Below, one piece after another: positions 52,079-60,621 of a stretch of 64,000 nucleotides of DNA. The translations under genes and the position numbers were made by a program. The DNA is taken from assembly GCA_034211275.1 (NCBI GenBank), contig JAXHTF010000002.1, positions 62,001 through 126,000 on the forward strand, written 5' to 3'. Positions within the stretch are counted from its first letter, which is position 1; the number at the start of each line of letters is the position of its first letter. The stretch is from Acidobacteriota bacterium. GTDB lineage: Bacteria; Acidobacteriota; Thermoanaerobaculia; Multivoradales; JAHZIX01. The notes below the pieces were generated by a model, which saw only the letters and a list, made by a program, of their open reading frames with translations, did no database searches and was not told the DNA's origin.

Positions 52079-55000
52079 TCACGGCGAGACGGTGCCGACG
52101 GTATCAGAGGGTCGGGTATCAGAGGTGCGAGCGTAGAGCGCCGGCAGTACCAGCAGGGTGAGCAGCGTCGCGGTGATCAGGCCGCCCACCACCACGGTGG
52201 CCAGGGGGCGCTGGACCTCGGCCCCCGCCGAGGTGGCGACGGCCATGGGCAGGAAGCCGATGATGTCCGTGGAGGCGGTCATGAGCACCGCTCGCAAGCG
52301 CAGTCGGGCCCCTTCCCGAGCGGCCTGACGAGGTCCCAGGCCGGTCTGCCGCTGATTCCGGATGTGCTCCATCAGCACCAGGCCGTTGAGCACCGCGATG
52401 CCGAAGACCGCGATGAAGCCCACTGCCGCGGAGATGGAGAACGGATAGCCCCGAAGGCCCAGGGCCAGCAGCCCTCCGGAGAGCGCCAGAGGCACGTTGA
52501 GGAAGACCAGCACGGTCAGTCGCCCGGAGCCGAAGGCGCTGTAGAGCAGGATGAAGATCAACAGCAGGACGGCGGGGACGATGAGCAGCAGGCGCTGAGA
52601 GGCTTCCTGGAGATTCTCGTATTGCCCACCCCAGCTCAGGCGCCAGCCGGCGGGCAGCTCCACCTGCTCCGCCACCGTCCGCTGAGCCTCTGCCACGAAG
52701 GACGCCAGGTCGCGCCCCCGCACATTGGCTTCGATGCCGATGCGGCGGGAAACTTGATGCCGGTTGATCTGCGCCGGACCTTCGGCCACGCGGATGGTGG
52801 CTAGCTGGTCCAGGGGGATCATGCGGGGCGGACCGCCGGGCTCCGCCGGTGCGGCGGCGATGCGCAGCTCCTTCAGGCGTTGGGGATCGTCGCGTAGCCG
52901 CTCGGGATAGCGCACCTGGACGGGGAATCGCATGGCCCCCTCGAGCACCGTGCCGACGCGAATGCCTCCCAAGGCCTCCAGCACCTGGAAGACCTCCTGC
53001 ACCGACAGGCCGTAGCGGGCGATGGCCTCCCGGTCCACGGTGACCCGCAGCCGGGGCAGCCCCTGGATTTGCTCCGCCGCCACGTCCGCCGCTCCGGGCA
53101 CCGAGCGCAGCGCGGCCTCGATTTCCTCCGCCTTTTGCCGCAGCAGATCGAAATCGGAACCGTAGAGATGCACCGCCACGTCGGAGCGCACGCCGGTCAT
53201 GAGCTCGGCGAAGCGTAGCTCGATGGGCTGGGTGAAGGCGAACTTCGCTCCCGGCACTTGAGCCTGCAGCTCGTCCTGGATCGCTTCCACCAGGGCCTCC
53301 TTGGAGGCGAAGCGCCAGCGCTCCTCCGGGTGCAGCATGACGAAGGTGTCGCCGATCTCGACCCCCATGGGATCGAGGGCCACCTCCGGCCGCCCGGTGC
53401 GCGAGACCACCGTCGAGACCTCGTTGGAGAACTCGTCGAGGATCGTTTTCTCGGCCATCAGGCTCACCTGGTTGGATTGCTCCAGGGAGATGGAGGGCAG
53501 CCGCTGGATGTGCATGGCGATGGCGCCCTCGTCGAGGGTGGGAATGAACTCCGCTCCCAGGAAGGGCGCGATGGCCAGCCCCACCGCCAACAGCAGCACC
53601 GCCGCTCCCACGGTCAGGCGCCGGTGCGCCAGCGCGCGGTCCAGCAGCGGCAGGTAGAGGCGCCGGCAAACGCGGTAGAGAAGCGGTTCCCTGGAGCGGA
53701 CCCGGGGCAGCAGCCAGCTCGCCACCGCCGGAATCAGGGTCAGGGCACAGAGCAGGGAGGCGAAGAGGGCGAAGCCGACGGTGAGGGCCATGGGCCGGAA
53801 CATCTTGCCCTCGACGCCGCGCAACGAGAGCAGCGGGATGTACACCAGGATGATGATGGAGACGCCGAAGACCACCGGCCGGGCCACCTGGTGGACGGCG
53901 GTGCGGACCTTCTCCAGGTCGGACACGCCGGTTTCCCCGGCGCGTTTGCGGAAGGCGCGTAGGATGCTGTCCACCACCACCACGGCAGCGTCGACGATGA
54001 GACCGAAATCGATGGCCCCGAGGCTCATGAGATTGCCCGGGATGCCCAGCCAGCGCATGGCCGAGAAGGTCACCAGCATCGACAGCGGGATGACCGCCGC
54101 CACCAAGAGCCCGGCGCGCAGGCTGCCGATCAAGAGCAGCAGGATCACCACCACCAACAGCCCACCCTTGAGCAGGTTCCCCGCCACCGTGCCCAGGGTG
54201 CGGTTCACCAGGTCGGAGCGGTCGTAATAGGTGTCGATGACGACGCCGTCGGGCAGGGTGCTGGAGATCTCGCCGACCCGCTCATCGACCCGCTGGGCGA
54301 CGGCGCGGCTGTTCTCCCCCAGCAGCATGAGCACGATGCCCGCCACCGCTTCCCGGTCCCCGTCGCGGGTGGCGGCGCCCTGGCGCAGCAGCGGCGCCAG
54401 CTCCACGTCCGCCACGTCCCGGAGGTAGACCGGGGTGGTTTCCTGGGTCGCCACCACCACCCGCTCTAGGTCTTCCAGAGTGCGGATCAGCCCCTCTCCG
54501 CGGATCACGTACTGCTCGCCGCCGAAGGCGACGAAGCCGCCGCCGGCGTTGAGGTTGTTGCTGCGGATGGCCTGCACCACGTCGGAGACGCCGAGCCCCC
54601 GGGCCATCAGCCGCTCCGCATCGAGGGTGGCCTGGAAGGTCTTGACCTCGCCGCCGAAGGCGTTCACCTCCACCACCCCGGGAACCGAGCGTAGCTGCGG
54701 GATGATCAGCCAGTCGAGGATCGAGCGCAGCTCCATCAACGACCAACAGTCCTCGGTGTCCGGCTGCTTCGGTGCGCAGCGGGGCTGCCCGTCGACCTCG
54801 AAGTGGTAGACCTCTCCCAGGCCGGTGGTGATGGGAGCCAGGGCCGGTTCGCCGTAACCTGCGGGGATCGCTTCCCGGGCCTGGGCCAGCCGCTCCGACA
54901 CCTGCTGGCGCGCCCAGTAGATGTCGGTGCCTTCGTCGAAGACCACCGTCACCACCGAGAGCCCGAATTTGCTCAGGGAGCGGATCTCCTCCACCCGGGG

Positions 55001-55228
55001 CAGGCCGCTCATGGCGGTTTCCACCGGGAAGGTGACGAATTGCTCCACCTCTTCCGGGGCCAGGCCGGGGCTGTCGGTGAGCACCTGGACCTGGATGTTG
55101 GTGATGTCCGGCAGGGCATCGATGGGCAGGTGCAGGGCGGAGTGGATACCGGCGGCGACGAGGAGGGTCCACAGGGCGACCACCACCAGCCGGTGGTTGA
55201 GAGAGGCGTCGATGAGGCGTTGAATCAT
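52079..55228 (-). CDS. czcA: CzcA-type heavy-metal efflux RND transporter
   Basis: The 1049-residue inner-membrane RND pump has an N-terminal helix, two large periplasmic loops and twelve membrane helices. GAIDFGLIVDAAVVVVD in helix 4 matches the CzcA/HME-RND proton-relay motif. Other family signatures include LPDITNIQVQVLTDSPGLAPEEVE at the start and GAEFIPTLDEGAIAMHIQRLP before the second loop. It drives Zn, Co, Cd or similar ions out through its adaptor and the TolC-like channel encoded upstream. The order C-B-A is the common czc order. The precise metal cannot be told. Confidence 0.93.
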   Translation of the reverse strand: MIQRLIDASLNHRLVVVALWTLLVAAGIHSALHLPIDALPDITNIQVQVLTDSPGLAPEEVEQFVTFPVETAMSGLPRVEEIRSLSKFGLSVVTVVFDEGTDIYWARQQVSERLAQAREAIPAGYGEPALAPITTGLGEVYHFEVDGQPRCAPKQPDTEDCWSLMELRSILDWLIIPQLRSVPGVVEVNAFGGEVKTFQATLDAERLMARGLGVSDVVQAIRSNNLNAGGGFVAFGGEQYVIRGEGLIRTLEDLERVVVATQETTPVYLRDVADVELAPLLRQGAATRDGDREAVAGIVLMLLGENSRAVAQRVDERVGEISSTLPDGVVIDTYYDRSDLVNRTLGTVAGNLLKGGLLVVVILLLLIGSLRAGLLVAAVIPLSMLVTFSAMRWLGIPGNLMSLGAIDFGLIVDAAVVVVDSILRAFRKRAGETGVSDLEKVRTAVHQVARPVVFGVSIIILVYIPLLSLRGVEGKMFRPMALTVGFALFASLLCALTLIPAVASWLLPRVRSREPLLYRVCRRLYLPLLDRALAHRRLTVGAAVLLLAVGLAIAPFLGAEFIPTLDEGAIAMHIQRLPSISLEQSNQVSLMAEKTILDEFSNEVSTVVSRTGRPEVALDPMGVEIGDTFVMLHPEERWRFASKEALVEAIQDELQAQVPGAKFAFTQPIELRFAELMTGVRSDVAVHLYGSDFDLLRQKAEEIEAALRSVPGAADVAAEQIQGLPRLRVTVDREAIARYGLSVQEVFQVLEALGGIRVGTVLEGAMRFPVQVRYPERLRDDPQRLKELRIAAAPAEPGGPPRMIPLDQLATIRVAEGPAQINRHQVSRRIGIEANVRGRDLASFVAEAQRTVAEQVELPAGWRLSWGGQYENLQEASQRLLLIVPAVLLLIFILLYSAFGSGRLTVLVFLNVPLALSGGLLALGLRGYPFSISAAVGFIAVFGIAVLNGLVLMEHIRNQRQTGLGPRQAAREGARLRLRAVLMTASTDIIGFLPMAVATSAGAEVQRPLATVVVGGLITATLLTLLVLPALYARTSDTRPSDTVGTVSP

Positions 55229-55240
55229 GGCGCCCTCCCC

Positions 55241-56506
55241 TCAGTGGTGATGATGGCCGCCGAGCTCGTCGGCGGAGGCTTGGGAGCGCAGCAGAAAGGC
55301 TCCCTCGGTGACCACTTCATCTCCCGCTTCGAGGCCGGAGACGATCTCCGCCAGCGCTTCGGCGACATCTCCCACCTGCACCGCCCGTCGCTCGAAGCGG
55401 CCCGGGGAGTTGGTGCTGACGAAGACGATGGACTCTTCTCCATCCCGCTGAATCGCCTCCCGGGGAACGACGAGCACACTGCGCTCCTGCGGTTCCCCGG
55501 TGGCCAGGGAGACGCGGGCAAACATGCCCGGCTTGAGCCTGCCGTCGGGGTTGGGCAGGTCGACTCGGGCGCCCACGGTGCGGCTCTCCGCCTCGACCTG
55601 ATCGGCGATGTAGGCCAGCTCGCCGTGGAAGACTTCGTCGCCCCAGGCGTCGAGCCGCACCTCCACCGGCTGGCCGAGGTCGACGTGGGCCAGGTCCCGC
55701 TCGTAGAGATCCACCCACAGCCACACCTGGGAAAGGTCGGCGAGGGTGAATAGCTCGCTGCGAGGGTCCACCAGCTCGCCGAGGGTGGCATTGCGCTCCA
55801 CGATCTTGCCGGCGAAGGGTGCCCGCACGGCCACCTGGGCCGCGTCCCCGTCCTGCCAGGAGAGGCCGTCGATGGTGGCTTCACCGAGGCCCAGCAGGCG
55901 CAGAGTCTCCCGCGCTGCGGCGAGGTCGGCGGTAGCCTCCCGGGCGGCGCCCTCGGCATCTAGAACCTCCTGTTCCGAGGCGATGCGGTCGGTGCGCAGG
56001 GACAGCTCCCGCTCGTAGCGCTGCTGGGCGACCTCGCGGCGGGCCTGGGCGCTCAAATAGCGGGCCTTGGCCTCGCCCAGCTCCACCGAGTCGAGGACCG
56101 CCAGGATCTCGCCGGCGGCGACCCGCTCCCCCAGCTCGCCGGGTACCCGCACCAGCCGGCCGTCCACTCGCGGGCCGACGCGGGCCAGGCGGGTCTCGTC
56201 GAAGCCGAGGGTACCGGTGGTGGTCCGGAGCGCTCTCAAGGGAAGCTGAGCGACGGCGGCGGTGGCGAGGCCGATGCGCTTCTGGGCTTCGGGGCTCAGC
56301 GTCACCGTGGCACTTTCGCCGCCGTGCTCGTCATGGTGCCCGTCGCCGTGCTCGTCGTGATGCCCGCTCGCTTCCGCGTCGTGGTCTTCTTCGTGGTGCC
56401 CGTCTTCGTGTCGTTGTAGGTGGGATTCCGATACAGGGCCACAGCCGCTCCACGCCCCGGTGCCCAGCAGCCCGAAAATGATCAACCCAACAAGCCTTCG
56501 ATTCAT
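55241..56506 (-). CDS. czcB: CzcB-type membrane fusion protein with His-rich ends
   Basis: The 421-residue periplasmic adaptor starts at ATG 56506 after GAGGAGG. A hydrophobic signal with a possible lipid-attachment Cys (WSGC, about 22) is followed by a His/Asp/Glu-rich stretch (about 33-60) and later the HlyD-type lipoyl halves and hairpin (GRLVRVPGELGERVAAGEILA; coiled coil about 130-210). The C-terminus ends GGHHHH. The His clusters at both ends should bind divalent metals and fit CzcB, which hands ions to the RND pump. The start overlaps the previous stop; the pump gene follows after 12 bp. Confidence 0.92.
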   Translation of the reverse strand: MNRRLVGLIIFGLLGTGAWSGCGPVSESHLQRHEDGHHEEDHDAEASGHHDEHGDGHHDEHGGESATVTLSPEAQKRIGLATAAVAQLPLRALRTTTGTLGFDETRLARVGPRVDGRLVRVPGELGERVAAGEILAVLDSVELGEAKARYLSAQARREVAQQRYERELSLRTDRIASEQEVLDAEGAAREATADLAAARETLRLLGLGEATIDGLSWQDGDAAQVAVRAPFAGKIVERNATLGELVDPRSELFTLADLSQVWLWVDLYERDLAHVDLGQPVEVRLDAWGDEVFHGELAYIADQVEAESRTVGARVDLPNPDGRLKPGMFARVSLATGEPQERSVLVVPREAIQRDGEESIVFVSTNSPGRFERRAVQVGDVAEALAEIVSGLEAGDEVVTEGAFLLRSQASADELGGHHHH

Positions 56507-57780
56507 CGCTTCGCCTCCTCGGATTCCAACCATTCCAACCCCGGCAGCGGCACCCCCGCGGCGACAGCCAGCTCCATGGCCGCTTCCCAGGCCTCGCCCC
56601 GGGCCGCCACCAGCTGTCGCCGGCCCTCTACCAACTCGCGGCGGAAGAGCAGGAGCTCGGCGGCGCCGATCTTGCCGGCGTCGAAGGATCGCTGCACCAG
56701 CTCCAGGCCCTTTTCCAGCGGGGTCACGCCCAGGCGTTGGGCCAGCTGCTGGCCCTCCAGGGCCGCCGTCAGTCGTCCGTGGGCGGTGGCGATCTCCCGC
56801 CCCGCCGCCAGCTCCGTTACCGCCAGCTCCGCCCGTGCCGTCGAGAGCTCCGCCTCACCGCGGGCGATGGCCCCCTGGTTGCGCTGGATCACCGGCAGGG
56901 GGAAGGCGACGCTGACGCCGGTCAGGTCCTGGCCCTCCTCGCGGCCGGCGCGCACGCCGAGGGTGAGGTCCGGGATGCGCTCTTTCCGGGCCAGCTGCAG
57001 CCGCTCCTCGGCAGCGTTGACTCGCAGCCGGGCCGCCCGCAGATCCCCGCGGGCCTGTCGGCTCCGGTCGAGGATCTGCGCGAGCTCCGGCGGATCCACC
57101 AACGGTGGCAGGTCGCCGGCGGGGCGGACGGTGGGTGCGGCGGCGGCGGTGGCCTCCGCCAGGCGGGCCTGAGCGCCGCGATAGGTCGATTGGGCCAGGG
57201 TCCTGCGGCGCTCGGCCCGCGCCAGCCCGGCCTGGGCCAGCGCCAGATCCAGGGCGGTGGCGGAGCCCGCCTCCAGCCGCCGCTCCACCAGCGCCGCGAA
57301 GGAGGCGGCCAGCTCCGCCTCCGTCGATTCCACCTCCAGCTCCTGGCGCCGGTGCTCGGCGCGGGCGAAGGCGAGGGCGGTTTGGGCTAGCCATCGGCGC
57401 CGGGCGTGGGAGACCGCCGCCTTCGCCGCGTCCAGGTCCGTCCGGGCGGTGCTCCTGCGGGCGCTCCGCTGACCGGCGATCTCCAGCTGCTGGGAGAGCT
57501 TGACCATGTGGTCGGTGGAAGAGCCCTCGCCACCCCGCCGATCCGCCGCTTCGAGCTCCAGCACCGGATTGTGGGGATAGACCTCGGCGGCCCGGCTCTC
57601 CGCCTCTCCCGCCTCTACCCGGGCCGCCAACCGCTGCAGCTGGGGGGAAGAAGCGGCGGCTTCCAGGGCTTCGAAGAACGTCATCTCTGCTGCCGGTATC
57701 TCTGCCGTAGGGGCGCCACCCGCGACAGGAGCCAGGGCTCCCAGGCAGGCCAGCGCTCCAGCGATCCATCTCGCCGTCAT
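56503..57780 (-). CDS. czcC: CzcC/TolC-type outer-membrane efflux channel
   Basis: The 425-residue protein has a signal peptide ending near GGA and the repeated helical hairpins of outer-membrane efflux proteins (ALEAAASSPQLQRLAARVEAGEAE, LELEAADRRGG, then DLTLGVRAGREEG). Long amphipathic helices rich in Ala, Arg and Glu form the periplasmic tunnel. ATG 57780 lies six bases after AGAGGT; a GTG six bases upstream is less likely. It gives the outer-membrane exit for the CzcA/CzcB complex. It follows the Cys-rich leader gene by 88 bp. Confidence 0.92.
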   Translation of the reverse strand: MTARWIAGALACLGALAPVAGGAPTAEIPAAEMTFFEALEAAASSPQLQRLAARVEAGEAESRAAEVYPHNPVLELEAADRRGGEGSSTDHMVKLSQQLEIAGQRSARRSTARTDLDAAKAAVSHARRRWLAQTALAFARAEHRRQELEVESTEAELAASFAALVERRLEAGSATALDLALAQAGLARAERRRTLAQSTYRGAQARLAEATAAAAPTVRPAGDLPPLVDPPELAQILDRSRQARGDLRAARLRVNAAEERLQLARKERIPDLTLGVRAGREEGQDLTGVSVAFPLPVIQRNQGAIARGEAELSTARAELAVTELAAGREIATAHGRLTAALEGQQLAQRLGVTPLEKGLELVQRSFDAGKIGAAELLLFRRELVEGRRQLVAARGEAWEAAMELAVAAGVPLPGLEWLESEEAKR

Positions 57781-57868
57781 GCGCACACCTCTGACACCCC
57801 GGCCTTCAGCACTTCAAGTGCGGGCCGCGGTGCTCCTCTCAATGGTTTCTAACTTTGGTGAGGAAACG

Positions 57869-58168
57869 TCAGGCGAGCGCTTTGGGAACGTGGAAGACCT
57901 TCTTCGGCGGGGGCTCGGGGAGAGCTTCGAGGCGTTCTCCCCGAAGTCCGTCGGCGGGGGGATCCAGAAGGGCCCAGGCGGCGCCGATGAGGGTGGTTCG
58001 GGGGAGATGAGAGCAGCATGCGCAGAGGGTACAGTCGAGGGAGCAGTCGACCTCGCAGCACTCGTCGTCGCCGGACTCAGCGCACCACAGACCGGCGCTG
58101 AGCATCGGTGCACCAAGGCTCGCGAGGGTCAGAGCGAAGAGAACGACCCAAGCTGCGTTTGCTCGCAT
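57869..58168 (-). CDS. Small exported Cys-rich protein, possibly metal-binding
   Basis: The 99-residue protein has a signal peptide (about 1-25) and then a cluster of cysteines and acids (CAESGDDECCEVDCSLDC, then TLCACC), ten Cys within about 30 residues, that could bind thiophilic metals. The rest is Pro-rich and plain. No ribosome site precedes the ATG pair at 58171/58168; instead TATAAG followed by six T and then ATG suggests transcription starts at the start codon. It is the first gene before czcCBA, so it may be a periplasmic metal buffer or sensor. Confidence 0.6.
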   Translation of the reverse strand: MRANAAWVVLFALTLASLGAPMLSAGLWCAESGDDECCEVDCSLDCTLCACCSHLPRTTLIGAAWALLDPPADGLRGERLEALPEPPPKKVFHVPKALA

Positions 58169-58175
58169 CATAAAA

Positions 58176-58185
58176 AACTTATAGC
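58176..58185 (-). promoter_or_regulatory. -10 box for a possible leaderless transcript
   Basis: On the minus strand CTATAAG lies six bases before the first ATG of the Cys-rich gene, which would put the transcript start at or next to that ATG. The -35 region is weak (TTCGAC about 19 bp upstream), so a metal-responsive activator could be needed. Confidence 0.35.
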
Positions 58186-58245
58186 ACAGCGGCTTCGGCG
58201 GTGTCGAAAGCCTGCCCCGCTCTGCGCTCCGGTTCCAACCCCCTT

Positions 58246-60165
58246 TTAGCGGCGGGCTTCGACCCTCTCCAGCAACGCCGGCAGCTTGTCTTCGTACCAG
58301 GGAAGGGAGCCCATCAGCTTGACGTCACGCTCTCCGTCGGCCAGCTCCAGGCCCAGGGACAGAGCCCGGTAATGGGCGTAGAGGAGCCCTTCCTTGGGCT
58401 CGTGGCCGAGGGCCAGCACGCCTCGCACGCCGACGTGCTCGCCTTCGATCTCGAAGGGCCCCAGGTCAGCGCCTTTGGGCGTCAGGGACAAGGCACTCTG
58501 CCCCGTCACCGGTTTCACGGCGATCAGGTGAGCGATCCACTCGGGAAGGTTTTTCTGCGCCAGGAACAGGCCCACGGCGAGGCGTACGTCGGACATGTCG
58601 ATGTCGGCATCCGCCCGTAGATAGGGTGAGTAGCCGGGGCGAATCCAGCCGTCGGTGAGCCGGAACGTGCCGGACCACGGTGGGTCGAGGTCCAACAAGC
58701 TCTCGAGGCGCAGAGTCGAGCCGTCGAGGTGATAAATCTTCCGGTCCAGGTCGATCTCCGGAGCCTCGAGATCGAGGTCCGCTCGGCCCGCGATGCGCTG
58801 GCCCTGGTAATCCACCTGCAGGTGCTCCACCTTCAGCTCGGCGCTGGCGGAGCCGCGGTCGTCTTGCGAACGGCCCCGAATCTGGGCCTTCATGGTGGCT
58901 CGTCCCCCCGCGAGCCCGAGACTGGCTCCCTGAGGCAGCAGCGCGTTCCAGGCCGCGACATTCTCGATGGTGCCGCCGCGTAGCTCGCCGTCGAGCTCCA
59001 ACTCCTCGCGGTAGGAGCTCAGCTGCCGGTTGGGACCGCTGAGGCTGAGGGAGACTTCTGCAGTGTCCAGCAGGGGCGCGGCCTTGGCGTCGGCGGTTTG
59101 CATCGAGACGCTGGAGGCGTTGAGTTGAGAGGCCCAGCCGGTTTTCCCCTCGGCGAACTGCCAGTCGAGGGTAACGTCCCCGTCGAGAGCGAAGGTGGCG
59201 ACCACCAGGCGGACATCCTCCAGCTTCAGGTCGAGGGATCCGGGCGGCTCGAAGACCCCGTCAACACCTCGAGCTTGGAGGTCGATGCGCCCCGGGCCGG
59301 CATCGAGGCTCAGCCACGGCACCTGTCCGGCGAGCAGCTTGAAGATCGGACTGCCGGCGAGATCTCCCTCGAGCCGGAGATCGAAGGTGGCGGTGTCCAA
59401 AGGCAGCGGGAGGCTTTCCCCGGGAGGCACCGTACGGGGCAGGGGGATGGGGTCGAGGGCGACCTCCAGCGATCCCTCCAGGTCTCGGGCCAGCGTCGTG
59501 CCTGCCGAGGTGGCGTGCACGGCATCGAGCTCCACTCGCACCCTGCTGAGCTGAAAGAGCTTCCGTGTGACGATGCGGGCATCCCCCGACGCCACCATCC
59601 CCGGGCCGACCCGCAAGCCGTCCACCCAGACCTCCGCTACCGAGGTCGGCCGAGTGTCGGAGAAGATGATCTGCCAGCCTCGCTTCTTATTCTTGGGCCG
59701 CGGCGGTGGCGGATTGTGGGGGGGATTTTGGAGGCCCTCGATGGGCGGCATGTGGGGTTCCAGGTCCGTCCATTCCTCACCTGCGTCGAGGCGATGCCGG
59801 GCGCGGACCAGGACATCCCGCGCTTCCAGCCCCGAGATCGTCACCCGCTTGAAGAGCAAGGCCACCAGCCCGAGGCGACCCTTCGCTTCCGGCGAGGAAA
59901 TCTCCATCTGGAACTTCTGGCTTTGGCTGCGGACCTTGAAGTCCCGGGCCTGGACGTGCCCGGGATAGTAGGAGCGCGCCTCACTCCAGGTGATGGAGAG
60001 GCGTTCCGGGCGGTGACTGAGCCAGTGCGAGAGGGGTCCCAGGAGCAGCAGGTTGGCGACCACCAGCCATCCGACCTCCACCGCGACCGCCGTGATGAGG
60101 ATCCATTTCAAAGCTCGCAAGAGCTGGGTTGGGGTGGATCGTTGGCCGCTGGCGCTTCGGGTCAT
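58246..60165 (-). CDS. AsmA/YhdP-like envelope protein
   Basis: The 639-residue protein has one N-terminal membrane helix (about 18-42) and a very long periplasmic part of repeated beta strands (LSLDAGPGRIDLQARGVDG, LKLEDVRLVV, LTLDWQFAEG), the AsmA/DUF748-type pattern of proteins that guide lipids between membranes. A Pro/Lys-rich insertion lies at about 145-165 (NPPPPRPKNKKR). It uses ATG 60165 here; a TTG 36 bases upstream is possible, as neither has a good ribosome site. It stands alone on the minus strand. Lipid transport is inferred from family. Confidence 0.72.
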   Translation of the reverse strand: MTRSASGQRSTPTQLLRALKWILITAVAVEVGWLVVANLLLLGPLSHWLSHRPERLSITWSEARSYYPGHVQARDFKVRSQSQKFQMEISSPEAKGRLGLVALLFKRVTISGLEARDVLVRARHRLDAGEEWTDLEPHMPPIEGLQNPPHNPPPPRPKNKKRGWQIIFSDTRPTSVAEVWVDGLRVGPGMVASGDARIVTRKLFQLSRVRVELDAVHATSAGTTLARDLEGSLEVALDPIPLPRTVPPGESLPLPLDTATFDLRLEGDLAGSPIFKLLAGQVPWLSLDAGPGRIDLQARGVDGVFEPPGSLDLKLEDVRLVVATFALDGDVTLDWQFAEGKTGWASQLNASSVSMQTADAKAAPLLDTAEVSLSLSGPNRQLSSYREELELDGELRGGTIENVAAWNALLPQGASLGLAGGRATMKAQIRGRSQDDRGSASAELKVEHLQVDYQGQRIAGRADLDLEAPEIDLDRKIYHLDGSTLRLESLLDLDPPWSGTFRLTDGWIRPGYSPYLRADADIDMSDVRLAVGLFLAQKNLPEWIAHLIAVKPVTGQSALSLTPKGADLGPFEIEGEHVGVRGVLALGHEPKEGLLYAHYRALSLGLELADGERDVKLMGSLPWYEDKLPALLERVEARR

Positions 60166-60621
60166 GGAGGGAAGAATGTCAGCAGCCGTGGTCGAGGGCA
60201 ACTACCGTGACGCTCTCAATCGTGTGCAGTCGGGCCGGTGCCTCTCCCGGCGCCGCTTCCTGCTTCCATGTCGGGAGATTCCCGCGTGAGACGACCGCCC
60301 TCGTAGCTTTTATGGGGCTGGGCTCGGTGGGTCCCATACGGCCTATGAGCCGCCGCCTCCCAGAGTCTCCCGCGCTCCTCCACGAGCGGGGCCCTCCGGT
60401 CTCGCCCTCCAAGCTCCAAGTGACTGCACCAAGGGGCGTTGCAGCGTTTCTGGTACCCGCGCTGGGCAGAGATCGTGGGCGCCCAGCCTCGGATGGCACG
60501 GAGCCTGCTACTTCTCCTCTCCGTCCGGCCGCTCTGTCTTCAACTCGACGCCGATGAGCGTCGTTCTAAACGGTCCACCGTTCCGGTGGCGATGGACCTT
60601 CGGTCCTGGAGGAGTTTTGTC
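60166..60621. other. Divergent region before the haloperoxidase gene, with 5' hairpins
   Basis: This 456-bp gap holds both promoters of divergent genes. Reading frames in it look like shadows. The 3' part (60572-60606) has three overlapping stems that cannot all form at once: GGTCCA/TGGACC, CCACC/GGTGG, and GGACC/GGTCC right before the GGAGGAG ribosome site of the next gene. Confidence 0.5.
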
